A DNA stretch of 23,129 nucleotides from DASRHY01 sp046765875 (lineage in GTDB: Bacteria > Actinomycetota > Actinomycetes > Propionibacteriales > Kribbellaceae): assembly GCA_046765875.1 (NCBI GenBank), contig JBKPSJ010000313.1:1-23129 (forward strand), written 5' to 3'. Each line of letters opens with the position of its first letter. Position 1 is the stretch's first letter. A program made the translations under genes and the position numbers. This document shows, piece after piece, positions 7,609 through 13,643 of the stretch. Below the pieces are notes generated by a model, which was not told the origin of the DNA, did not search any database, and saw nothing but the letters and a program-made list of their open reading frames with translations.

Positions 7609-8493
7609 TCACTCTGAGTGATACTGGACGTCCAACGCCGCCTGGCGGAATCCGAGCCGGTCGTAGAGCTCCCGGGCCTTGATGTTGGTGCCGTCGACGT
7701 ACAACTCGACGACACGAAGCCCGCGGTCGTGCAGGTACCGGACCCCGATCACGGTCAGCACCTTGCCGAGCCCGCTGCCCTGGTACGCCGGGTCGACGCC
7801 GACGACGTACACCTCACCGTGCCGCTGCGGGCCCGGGTGCACCTTGGTCCAGTGGAAGCCGGCGAGCCGCCCGGCCCGGGTGTCCTCGGCAAGGAAGAAC
7901 CCCGCCGGGTCGAACCACGGCTGCGCCAGCCGGTCGGCCAGGTCATCCGGGCCCCAGGCGCCCTGCTCGGGGTGGTCGGCAAATGCGCGGCGGTTGAGCC
8001 GCAGCCACGTGGCGTTGTCGCGGCCGGGCTCGAAAGTTCGGATCACAATCCCGTCGGGCAGCGGCGGATCGCCCAACGGCGGTGCTTGCTCAGCATCCCG
8101 GCGCAGGCGGAACAACTCGCGGATCACCGTGAACCCGGCCGCACGCGCGAATCCGGCTGCCGCCTCCAGCCCGCCGTGCGCCCAGATCGTGACGCCGTCG
8201 CCCGTCAGCTCGCGCAGCCGGGCGACCAACGCCGTACCGACGCCGCGGCGGCGCTGCCGGGGCCGGACCACCAGCTCGGCCTGGCCGTCCTCGAGGAACG
8301 CGTACCCGGTGAGCCGCCCGTCCTGCGACCGGGCCAGCAGGTGCCGGTCGCCGGCGTGCTCGCGGTGCAGCCGCAACAACGTGTGCTCGTTCAGCGGGGC
8401 GACGCCGTCCTCGCGGGCGGCGTCATCGGCCAGCTCCTCGACGGCGTCCGCGTCGGTGGCCGGCAGTGGCGAAAGTACGACGGAGAGCTGCAC
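7609..8493 (-). CDS. mshD: Mycothiol synthase MshD
   Basis: Last enzyme of mycothiol synthesis: it acetylates Cys-GlcN-Ins with acetyl-CoA, giving the main low-molecular-weight thiol of Actinobacteria. The 294 residues hold two GNAT domains. The degenerate N-terminal one spans about 1-140, with an acetyl-CoA-loop-like RPRQRRRGVGTAL. The active C-terminal one spans about 150-294, with VYVVGVDPAYQGSGLGK binding the CoA pyrophosphate and the end segment NIKARELYDRLGF. The start is GTG with TAGCGT 6 nt upstream and no Shine-Dalgarno, so the mRNA is probably leaderless. Its position near glnR and the pst genes is also seen in mycobacteria and Streptomyces (recalled). Confidence 0.94.
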   Translation of the reverse strand: MQLSVVLSPLPATDADAVEELADDAAREDGVAPLNEHTLLRLHREHAGDRHLLARSQDGRLTGYAFLEDGQAELVVRPRQRRRGVGTALVARLRELTGDGVTIWAHGGLEAAAGFARAAGFTVIRELFRLRRDAEQAPPLGDPPLPDGIVIRTFEPGRDNATWLRLNRRAFADHPEQGAWGPDDLADRLAQPWFDPAGFFLAEDTRAGRLAGFHWTKVHPGPQRHGEVYVVGVDPAYQGSGLGKVLTVIGVRYLHDRGLRVVELYVDGTNIKARELYDRLGFRQAALDVQYHSE

Positions 8494-8499
8494 TCCAGA

Positions 8500-8505
8500 A
8501 CGCTA
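8500..8505 (-). promoter_or_regulatory. -10 element of leaderless mshD
   Basis: TAGCGT on the minus strand, 6 nt before the mshD GTG. It is the same hexamer as at the esterase and thioredoxin genes. Confidence 0.6.
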
Positions 8506-8630
8506 TCTGCAGGCCATTCGAAGGTTTACCCGGGATGTGAATTGTTCTCGCGGTGAGGTACTTGGTCGGCCCGTGCAGGTACCGAATAGCTTGCGCGTGT
8601 TCGCCATCCCCTGTTTGTGAGGAGCAGCCG

Positions 8631-9106
8631 ATGAGCATGTTGGCCAGCATCGGGCGGCGCCGGACCAGAGTGCGGGCCGCCGGCCTGGTCACCGCGGCCG
8701 CCGTCGTCGTCACCCTCGGCCTCGGAGCCGCCCCTTCGCAGGCCGCGCCGGTCGACACTATGCCGGCGACGACCCCGGTCAACATCTTGGCCATCAACGA
8801 CTTCCACGGGAACCTGCTCCCACCGAGCGGGTCGGGCGGCCTGATCGCCGGTACTCCGGCCGGCGGCGCCGAGTACCTGGCGACGCATCTGCGCAACCTC
8901 CGGGCGGCCGCCATGGCCCGTGGCGAGCAGTCGATCACCGTCGCCGCCGGCGACCTGATCGGCGCGTCGCCGCTGCTGTTGCCGCCTTCCATGACGAGCC
9001 GACCATCGAGGAGATGAACAACCTCGGGCTGGAGCTCACCTCGGTCGGCAACCACGAGTTCGACGAGGGCTGGCACGAACTGCTCCGGATGCAGAACGGC
9101 GGTTGC
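8631..9106 (+). pseudogene. Broken secreted 5'-nucleotidase / metallophosphoesterase (frameshift and 3' loss)
   Basis: The 5' remnant has a good Shine-Dalgarno (GAGGAG) and an ATG. A signal peptide of about 40 residues (AAGLVTAAAVVVTLGLGAAPSQA) precedes the start of a calcineurin-like phosphoesterase domain. Visible motifs are ILAINDFHGNL (metal ligands Asp and His) and AAGDLIGASPLL. At 8979-8981 the frame breaks: one base appears lost in a Leu-Leu-Ser-Ala-Ala run. The next frame continues the family sequence (AFHDEPTIEEMNNLGLELTS, then VGNHEFDEGWHELLRMQNGGC) to 9106. The similarity then stops at a repeat array, so most of the roughly 600-residue protein is absent. If made, the product would be a secreted fragment of about 127 residues lacking the VGNHEFD metal site. 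Confidence 0.85.
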
Positions 9107-9406
9107 ATAACACCACCGCCTGTGCCCGGTCCCCGCTCCCTGTGCACCGTGGCCGTTGCACAGGCTCTGGCGACGCTAGCCAAGTGCCGGTGTCGGTGCA
9201 CACGGCCGGCCTTGTGCACCGCCACCATTGCTTGTGCGCCGTCTCCGCGCCTTGTGCCCGGGGACCGTTGCACACCGTCGGCCTTGTACACAGCCGTCGC
9301 CGTGTGTCCATGGTCTGCGCGGCCTGTGGGCGGCATGGGCCGCGGGGGCGTGCTGGCTGCGCCTGTGCAGCGGGCTCGTTCGGCTCCGGCCCGGCTGGGT
9401 CTGCGG
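9107..9406. repeat. Array of degenerate TGTGCAC / TTGCACA dyads
   Basis: These 300 bp between the broken nucleotidase and glnR hold repeated GTGCAC-type cores. CCTGTGCA (9139-9146) pairs with TGCACAGG (9157-9164). GGTGCAC (9195-9201) pairs with GTGCACC (9214-9220). Further variants are TTGTGCG (9232), TTGTGCC (9252), GTTGCACA (9267) and TTGTACACAG (9284), often joined to GGCC or CCG. The open frames across it consist of imperfect peptide repeats and show no family, so it is read as non-coding. It may be a decayed dispersed repeat. No transposase is seen. Confidence 0.6.
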
Positions 9407-10114
9407 TCAGGCGGTTGCCGGCTCGCGGTCCTTGGGTGTGGGCGGGGTGACGAAGCGGTAACCGACGTTGCGGACGGTGCCGATCAGCTGCTCGTGCTCT
9501 GGCCCGAGCTTGGCCCGCAGCCGCCGGACGTGAACGTCGACCGTCCGGGTGCCGCCGAAGTAGTCGTACCCCCACACCTCCTGGAGCAGTTGCTCGCGGG
9601 TGAACACCCGGCCCGGGTGTTGCGCGAGGAACTTGAACAGCTCGAACTCCTTGTACGTCAGGTCGAGCGCGCGGCCGTTCAACTTCGCCGTGTACGACGC
9701 CTCGTCGATCACCACATCGCCGGTACGGATCAACTGGCTGTCCGGCTCGGCATCACGAGCCGCGGCGAGCCGGCCGATGGTCAACCGCAGCCGGGCCTCG
9801 ATCTCGGCCGGCCCGGCGGTGTCGAGCAGCACGTCGTCGGCACCCCAGTCGGCATTCACCGCGGCCAGCCCGCCCTCGGTGACCACCAGGATCAGCGGTA
9901 CGTCGATCCCCGTCGTGCGGATCAGCCGGCACACCCCGCGTACGGCGACAAGTTCACGCCGGGCGTCGAGCAGGACGGCGTCCGCATCCGGCGCGTCGAC
10001 CATGGCCGACACCTCGGCCGGGAGAATGCGCACATTGTGGTGCAGCAGCGCGAGTGAGGGGAGCACCTCGGCCGAGGCCTGGAGCGCGTTCGTGAGCAGC
10101 AGCAGGGAGCTCAT
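9407..10114 (-). CDS. glnR: GlnR, OmpR-family nitrogen regulator
   Basis: Global regulator of nitrogen metabolism in Actinobacteria, binding promoters of glutamine synthetase, ammonium transport and related genes. The 235 residues hold an atypical receiver domain (about 1-120) with the conserved Asp50 (VLLDARREL). This Asp is known in GlnR to work without classical phosphorylation. A winged-helix DNA-binding domain follows (about 135-225), with LTYKEFELFKFLAQHPGRVF and TRTVDVHVRRLRAKLG. The N-terminus MSSLLLLTNALQ and the VVTEGGLAAVNADWG segment are characteristic of GlnR. The ATG has a strong AGGAGGT Shine-Dalgarno. A longer reading to 10495 is rejected because it crosses the divergent gene. 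No sensor kinase gene is adjacent, as expected for an orphan regulator. Confidence 0.95.
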   Translation of the reverse strand: MSSLLLLTNALQASAEVLPSLALLHHNVRILPAEVSAMVDAPDADAVLLDARRELVAVRGVCRLIRTTGIDVPLILVVTEGGLAAVNADWGADDVLLDTAGPAEIEARLRLTIGRLAAARDAEPDSQLIRTGDVVIDEASYTAKLNGRALDLTYKEFELFKFLAQHPGRVFTREQLLQEVWGYDYFGGTRTVDVHVRRLRAKLGPEHEQLIGTVRNVGYRFVTPPTPKDREPATA

Positions 10115-10160
10115 CCGCGACCTCCTACCGGTCAGCGAGCGGTGGGTCGCACGCCCGCGC

Positions 10161-10200
10161 CGTGTACACGACAGGCCCGGGGCGACGTTGCCCGGGGCCT
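10161..10200. promoter_or_regulatory. Palindrome and hairpin in the glnR / sulfur-carrier divergent region
   Basis: The 158-bp region between divergent starts contains the perfect 10-bp palindrome CGTGTACACG (10161-10170). It also contains an 11-bp inverted repeat with one mismatch (AGGCCCGGGGC at 10173-10183, GCCCGGGGCCT at 10190-10200). The first could be an operator. The second lies 59-86 nt upstream of glnR and could sit in its leader. No clear -10 was assigned for either gene. Confidence 0.4.
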
Positions 10201-10272
10201 GACCGCCTGACTCAGCGGTGTCAGGATACTTCAGTACGACGGTTGCCGAGGCGAGCGAGGACTGGTTTTGAG

Positions 10273-10512
10273 ATGGCGACGGTGACGGTGCGGTACTGGG
10301 CCGCGGCGCGAGCGGCGGCCGGGCGGGACACCGAGACCCGCGACGCGGGCAGCCTCGCGGACGTGATCGGCCAGGTCTCAGAGGGCCGGCCGGAACTGGC
10401 TCGGGTTCTCGGCATCTGCTCGTTCCTGGTCGACAATCTGCGCGCCGACCCCGCCACCCCGCTGACCGAGGGCGCCGTCGTCGATGCGCTGCCACCCTTC
10501 GCGGGCGGCTGA
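10273..10512 (+). CDS. MoaD/ThiS-family ubiquitin-like sulfur carrier
   Basis: Small sulfur carrier of 79 residues. It begins with a beta strand (ATVTVRYWAAARAAAG) typical of MoaD and ends in the exposed tail DALPPFAGG. The terminal Gly-Gly is adenylated and thiocarboxylated to donate sulfur for molybdopterin, thiamine or cysteine synthesis (family knowledge). Length and C-terminus are complete. No MoaE, ThiG or CysM partner is in the window, so the pathway is open. The nearest sulfur genes are the sulfurtransferase cluster from 12502. The Shine-Dalgarno is weak. A longer reading from 10162 crosses the glnR leader and is not supported. A hairpin terminator follows 23 nt downstream. Confidence 0.85.
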   Translation: MATVTVRYWAAARAAAGRDTETRDAGSLADVIGQVSEGRPELARVLGICSFLVDNLRADPATPLTEGAVVDALPPFAGG

Positions 10513-10535
10513 GCGTGCCAGTGGCACCACTGTGT

Positions 10536-10557
10536 CACTGAGCTCTTGCGCTCAGTG
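10536..10557 (+). terminator. Terminator after the sulfur-carrier gene
   Basis: The perfect 8-bp stem CACTGAGC / GCTCAGTG with a 6-nt loop is followed by AAGATCTTTCC, a weak T-rich tail. A smaller perfect hairpin (CAGTGG-CA-CCACTG, 10519-10532) lies just before it. Confidence 0.65.
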
Positions 10558-10568
10558 AAGATCTTTCC

Positions 10569-10595
10569 AACACTCGTTGGTGTTACCAGCTGGTA
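10569..10595. promoter_or_regulatory. Operator-like palindromes before the SGNH hydrolase gene
   Basis: AACAC-N6-GTGTT (10569-10584) adjoins the perfect 12-bp palindrome TACCAGCTGGTA (10584-10595). They lie 18-44 nt before the Shine-Dalgarno of the secreted hydrolase. The position at the expected promoter suggests a repressor site, but no known operator was recognised. Confidence 0.4.
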
Positions 10596-10626
10596 GCGGA
10601 TCCGCCTCTGCCAAGGAGTGTGTCCC

Positions 10627-11829
10627 GTGCGCGCCCTTCCGCTCGCTGCCGTAGCCACCACCGTCACCGCTTTGCTCACTCCAGCCCTGCCCGCTGCCGC
10701 GGACGGTCCCGGATCCGGTACGCCGACCATCGTCAGCCTCGGCGACTCGGCGATCTCCGGCGAGGCCGGTCGCTGGGCCGGCAACACCAACAAGTCGCCC
10801 AGCCGGACCGACGCGCTCGGCCCGACGGCGTACTACGACAACGCGTCCAACACCGGCGAACAGATCCCCGGCTGCCACCGGTCCAAGGCGGCCGAGATCC
10901 ACATCGGTGGCGGTGTCGTCAGCAAGAACCTCGCCTGCTCGGGTGCGCGTACCACCACGTCCGGGTACGACCCGACCAGCGACTTCAAGCCCGGCATCGA
11001 CTTCTACGACGACGGTGCCGGCCACATCGGCCAAGCCAAGGCGCTGCAGTCGTACGCCGCGACCCACAACGTGAAGCTCGTGGACCTGCGGATCGGCGCG
11101 AACAATTACCACTTCGCCGACATCGTCGAGACCTGCGTACTCGACTGGCTGACCTCGCCGTCATGGTGGAAGAACTACTGCCGAGACGACTCGAACATCG
11201 CACCGCTGTTCACGGCGTCGAACATCGCCGCGCAGACCGCCGCGATCAAGACCGCCATCCTCAATGTCCGTACGGCGATGAGCAACGCGGGGTACGCCGA
11301 CTCGGCGTACACGATCATGGTGAACACATACTGGAACCCGGTGCCGCAGGGCTCCGGATTCCGCTACTCGGAGACCGGGTACAGCCGGCAGTCGATCGGT
11401 GGCTGCGGTGTCTGGAACTCCGACGCCGACTGGGCCAACGACACCGTCGTCCCGTCGATCAACAGCTCGGTCAAGAACGCGGCCGCGGCGGCCGGGCTGA
11501 GCAACGTCAAGATGCTCGACATGCAGACCTTCATGAACGGCCACCGGCTGTGCGAGAAGGGTGTCGGGTTGATGGAGGAGAAGGGCCTGACCTCGTGGAC
11601 CCAGCCGGGCGCGGCTGACCAGACCGAGTGGTTCGAGCAGATCCGTACCGCCACCGCGGTGCTCCCGCCGTACCAGCTCCAGGAGGATGCGCACGCGAAC
11701 TACTGGGGACAGCTGGCGATGCGCAACTGCCTGCGGCAGGCGTACAACGGCGGCGCCGTCCGTGGCGGCACCTGCGCGGCCACCGGCGGCCTGAACTCCC
11801 GCGGCGAACCCAACGCCACCCTCCACTGA
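10627..11829 (+). CDS. Secreted SGNH/GDSL-type hydrolase
   Basis: Exported esterase/lipase-like protein of 400 residues. A Sec signal peptide of about 25 residues (ALPLAAVATTVTALLTPALP then AAA) precedes a single catalytic domain. Block I is IVSLGDSAISGEAG with nucleophile Ser41. The oxyanion Asn lies in RIGANNYHF (157-160). Block V is EDAHANYWGQ with Asp354 and His356. Many cysteines (for example in PGCHRS, NLACSG, CVLDW, NYCRD, RNCLRQ) suggest disulfides outside the cell. GTG 10627 is preferred over GTG 10618 because AAGGAG at 10613-10618 then has a spacing of 8 nt. The substrate is unknown; lipid or polysaccharide acyl esters are possible. The 3' end is followed by a strong hairpin and tandem repeats. 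Confidence 0.85.
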   Translation: MRALPLAAVATTVTALLTPALPAAADGPGSGTPTIVSLGDSAISGEAGRWAGNTNKSPSRTDALGPTAYYDNASNTGEQIPGCHRSKAAEIHIGGGVVSKNLACSGARTTTSGYDPTSDFKPGIDFYDDGAGHIGQAKALQSYAATHNVKLVDLRIGANNYHFADIVETCVLDWLTSPSWWKNYCRDDSNIAPLFTASNIAAQTAAIKTAILNVRTAMSNAGYADSAYTIMVNTYWNPVPQGSGFRYSETGYSRQSIGGCGVWNSDADWANDTVVPSINSSVKNAAAAAGLSNVKMLDMQTFMNGHRLCEKGVGLMEEKGLTSWTQPGAADQTEWFEQIRTATAVLPPYQLQEDAHANYWGQLAMRNCLRQAYNGGAVRGGTCAATGGLNSRGEPNATLH

Positions 11830-11852
11830 TCCGCCCGTCCCCTCGCGTTGCC

Positions 11853-11904
11853 GTTCGTTGGACCCTTTTGGTCACCCGGCCATGACCAGAAGGGTCCAAC
11901 GAGT
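11853..11904. terminator. Long hairpin after the SGNH gene built from repeat copies
   Basis: An inverted copy of the downstream repeat (11853-11874, with core TTGGACCCTTTTGGTCA) faces the first direct copy (11883-11904) across an 8-nt loop. The arms pair over 22 bp with mismatches only at one inner base and the outer end. It lies 23 nt past the SGNH stop and between convergent genes, so it may end transcription from either side. Confidence 0.65.
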
Positions 11905-11978
11905 CAGTGGGGCGTGACCAGAAGGGTCCGACGAACGGGTGTGCGGTGACCGGAAGGGTCCGACGAACGCCGTGGCGG
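11883..11978. repeat. Three tandem 32-bp repeats
   Basis: Units begin at 11883, 11915 and 11947, exactly 32 bp apart. Each has a 22-bp conserved part with core TGACCRGAAGGGTCCRACGA, followed by a 10-bp G-rich part (cagtggggcg, gggtgtgcgg, gccgtggcgg). A fourth copy of the conserved part is inverted at 11853-11874. The conserved part holds the interrupted dyad GGACC/GGTCC-like half sites. The cluster lies wholly between the convergent SGNH and arfB genes. Confidence 0.85.
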
Positions 11979-12001
11979 GTAGCGCCTGGCGGACGGGGTG
12001 G

Positions 12002-12424
12002 TTAATCAGTTGGGGGGCGGCGGAGGTCTTTGACGTTGCTGCGGCGGCGCTTGGCGTCGAGCCGGCGCTGGACCGAGGCCTTCGACGGCCTGGTCGCCCG
12101 GCGTTGCCGCGGCGGTGGTGCGATCGCGTCCCGCAGCAATGCCGCCAGCCGGGCCCGGGCGGCCTCGCGGTTGCGCCACTGCGACTTGTGCTCCGAGGCG
12201 ACGATCGTCAGGACTCCGTCGGTCAGCCGGGTCTCCAGCCGCTCCAGCGCCCGGGCCCGCAGGATCGGCGCGAGCGCCTTACTGCCGGCGACGTCGAAGA
12301 CCAGCTCGACCCGGGAGTCGGTCGTGTTCACCGACTGACCGCCCGGACCGCTGGACTTGGAGAACCGCCAGCGCAGCTCGGACTCGGGGATCACCACCGA
12401 GCCGCGTACCGGAAGTCCGTCCAT
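12002..12424 (-). CDS. arfB: ArfB-type peptidyl-tRNA hydrolase (ribosome rescue)
   Basis: Codon-independent release factor that frees stalled ribosomes by hydrolysing peptidyl-tRNA. The product is 140 residues, the usual ArfB length. The RF-1 domain carries the catalytic GGQ in FSKSSGPGGQSVNTTDSRVE. A basic C-terminal tail (SKASVQRRLDAKRRRSNVK) is the part that enters the empty mRNA channel in this family. ATG 12424 is chosen because GACAAT, close to a -10 box, lies 7 nt upstream and the protein begins DGLPVRGSVVIPE. A reading to 12508 or ATG 12433 is possible but adds unconserved residues. It is divergent from the thioredoxin gene. Full-length RF1/RF2 are much longer and are excluded. Confidence 0.9.
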   Translation of the reverse strand: MDGLPVRGSVVIPESELRWRFSKSSGPGGQSVNTTDSRVELVFDVAGSKALAPILRARALERLETRLTDGVLTIVASEHKSQWRNREAARARLAALLRDAIAPPPRQRRATRPSKASVQRRLDAKRRRSNVKDLRRPPTD

Positions 12425-12487
12425 GACCACCATTGTCGGTGCTCGGTCCACTTGGTGAGACCGCATCGGCCGGTGCGGCCGTCGGCG

Positions 12488-12493
12488 TAGCGT
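12488..12493 (+). promoter_or_regulatory. -10 element of leaderless thioredoxin gene
   Basis: TAGCGT ends 8 nt before GTG 12502. The alternative ATG at 12496 would be only 2 nt away, too close to be transcribed from this box. Confidence 0.55.
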
Positions 12494-12501
12494 GGATGAC
12501 C

Positions 12502-12942
12502 GTGGCACCCGGACTGGTCGCCCTTCTGGTCGCCGTCGCGGCCGGCATGCTGATCAGTGTGCTCAAGTCCCGCCACGACGGTAGGTTCCGTGCCATGGGC
12601 AACGATCCGGAGCCGGGAAAGCGCCCAGCGCTGATCGAGGATCTCGAGCTCGGCGAGCGGGCCACCCTGGTGCAGTTCTCGTCTGCCTTCTGCGCACCGT
12701 GCCGGGCCACGCAACGGATCCTGTCCGATGTCGCCGGCATGCTCGACGGCGTACGGCACGTGGAGATCGACGCCGAGTCGCACCTGGATCTGGTCCGCCG
12801 GCTCGACATCCGGCGTACGCCGACCGTGCTCGTCCTCGACGCCGACGGCGATCTGGTCACCCGGGCCAGCGGCCAGCCCCGCAGGGCGGATGTGATCGCC
12901 GCGATCGGCAAGGCCGTCGACCACGCTCACTTGTCCACATAG
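12502..12942 (+). CDS. Membrane-anchored thioredoxin-fold protein (ThiX-like)
   Basis: Thioredoxin-fold protein of 146 residues. A single hydrophobic helix (GLVALLVAVAAGMLISVL, residues 4-21) is likely a membrane anchor. The thioredoxin domain holds the redox motif FCAPCR (Cys64, Cys67) and the cis-proline loop RRTPTVLVLD. The active site has Ala-Pro between the cysteines rather than the thioredoxin Gly-Pro. It heads the sulfur cluster with DUF4395, sulfurtransferase and DUF1416 genes, and M. tuberculosis ThiX (Rv0816c) has the same neighbours (recalled). This suggests it reduces or passes sulfur for the sulfurtransferase, which is inference. GTG 12502 is preferred because of the -10 spacing; ATG 12496 would add two residues. 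A separate promoter and leader peptide lie between it and DUF4395. Confidence 0.85.
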   Translation: MAPGLVALLVAVAAGMLISVLKSRHDGRFRAMGNDPEPGKRPALIEDLELGERATLVQFSSAFCAPCRATQRILSDVAGMLDGVRHVEIDAESHLDLVRRLDIRRTPTVLVLDADGDLVTRASGQPRRADVIAAIGKAVDHAHLST

Positions 12943-12997
12943 CGAGCACCAGTCTTGCATCATGAGACGGCAGATAGCGGGCCGGTCGGCCTGTCCG

Positions 12998-13003
12998 TAC
13001 CCT
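12998..13003 (+). promoter_or_regulatory. -10 element for the leader peptide
   Basis: TACCCT lies 6 nt before the GTG of the short cysteine-containing ORF, giving a leaderless transcript that begins the DUF4395 operon. Confidence 0.55.
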
Positions 13004-13009
13004 CGACAC

Positions 13010-13090
13010 GTGGTTTACACGACCCTGCTGACGAAGCGCCGCGCGGTGGACAACTGCCGCATGCGGTCGTCACTGTGTCGTTCCCGCTGA
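13010..13090 (+). CDS. Cysteine-containing leader peptide of the sulfurtransferase operon
   Basis: A short ORF of 26 codons from GTG to TGA. It contains the stretch LLTKRRAVDNCRMRSSLC, with cysteines at positions 16 and 23. The pattern R-R-x-V-D-x-x-R-x-x-S-x-x-C is that of the small actinobacterial putative leader peptides before sulfur genes (recalled). In mycobacteria, leaderless polycysteine peptides before homologous operons slow ribosomes when cysteine is scarce and so derepress the genes below. A -10 box 6 nt upstream makes it leaderless, like those examples. It ends 97 nt before DUF4395, whose ribosome site is held in a hairpin. It differs from the mycobacterial case in having two separated cysteines instead of a cysteine run. 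Confidence 0.75.
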   Translation: MVYTTLLTKRRAVDNCRMRSSLCRSR

Positions 13091-13092
13091 CC

Positions 13093-13182
13093 CGGACGGC
13101 GTCTCGAGTCCCTGTCACCGGTAGCTGAGCACGGTCGCAGGCGCGTCGTCCGATCTACCGCTCGACGGTCTCCCGGCGGAGA
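13093..13182 (+). promoter_or_regulatory. Leader region with SD-sequestering hairpin before DUF4395
   Basis: TCTCC (13169-13173) and GGAGA (13178-13182) form a 5-bp stem with a 4-nt loop that covers the GGAG Shine-Dalgarno of the gene starting at 13188. Competing partners lie upstream. CGGTAG (13119-13124) pairs with CTACCG (13155-13160). CGGACGGCG (13093-13101) pairs with CGTCGTCCG (13144-13152) with one G-U. The layout fits translation-controlled attenuation by the leader peptide. Confidence 0.55.
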
Positions 13183-13187
13183 TATCC

Positions 13188-13643
13188 ATGCCCCAACCGA
13201 AGGTCGATCCCCGTGGTCTGCGGTTCGCCGCGGGCATCACCACGGTCCTGCTCGCCCTGACGCTGATCACAGGCAACGCCTGGCCGCTCGCGGTCCAGAC
13301 CGCCGTGTTCGCGATCTCGGTCGTGTTCGGCGTCCAGGCCTCGCCGTACAGCGTGATCTTCAGACGACTGGTCCGGCCGCGGCTCGGCCCGGCCGCCGAG
13401 CTCGAGGAAGCCGCACCGCCGCGGTTCGCCCAGCTCGTCGGGCTGGTCTTCGCGGTGGCCGGGCTGGCCGGCTACCTGACCGGCGCGACCGTATTCGGCG
13501 TCGTCGCGACCGCGCTCGCCCTGGTCGCCGCGTTCGTCAACGCCGCGGTCGGCCTGTGCCTCGGCTGCGAGGCCTACCTGTTGATCAAACGAATCACCAC
13601 CACCCGTACGCCCGCAACCACCGGAGGAGCAACACAACCATGA
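13188..13643 (+). CDS. DUF4395 membrane protein
   Basis: Integral membrane protein of 151 residues with about four helices (around 14-28, 33-48, 83-98 and 104-122). The family's conserved cysteine motif GLCLGCEAYLL (CxxC, about 126-136) is near the C-terminal end. The molecular role of DUF4395 is not established. Constant pairing with sulfurtransferase genes suggests that the CxxC handles sulfur or redox equivalents at the membrane (inference). The ATG has GGAG 6 nt upstream, inside a small hairpin. The stop overlaps the start of the sulfurtransferase gene in ATGA, and the next gene's Shine-Dalgarno (GGAGGAGC) lies inside this one, so the two are translationally coupled. Confidence 0.85.
   Translation: MPQPKVDPRGLRFAAGITTVLLALTLITGNAWPLAVQTAVFAISVVFGVQASPYSVIFRRLVRPRLGPAAELEEAAPPRFAQLVGLVFAVAGLAGYLTGATVFGVVATALALVAAFVNAAVGLCLGCEAYLLIKRITTTRTPATTGGATQP

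Noticed and set aside
6027..7715. 562-codon minus-strand frame across ppk start and esterase
   Set aside because: It spans two convincing genes on different strands and the promoter between them; no domain is visible.
9036..9575. Open frames through the TGTGCAC array on both strands
   Set aside because: Products are imperfect Cys/His/Arg repeats produced by the DNA repeat, without start signals, and they run into glnR.
11853..11978. CRISPR array
   Set aside because: The period is 32 bp, but the spacers are only 10 bp and similar to each other, one copy is inverted, and no cas genes are near.
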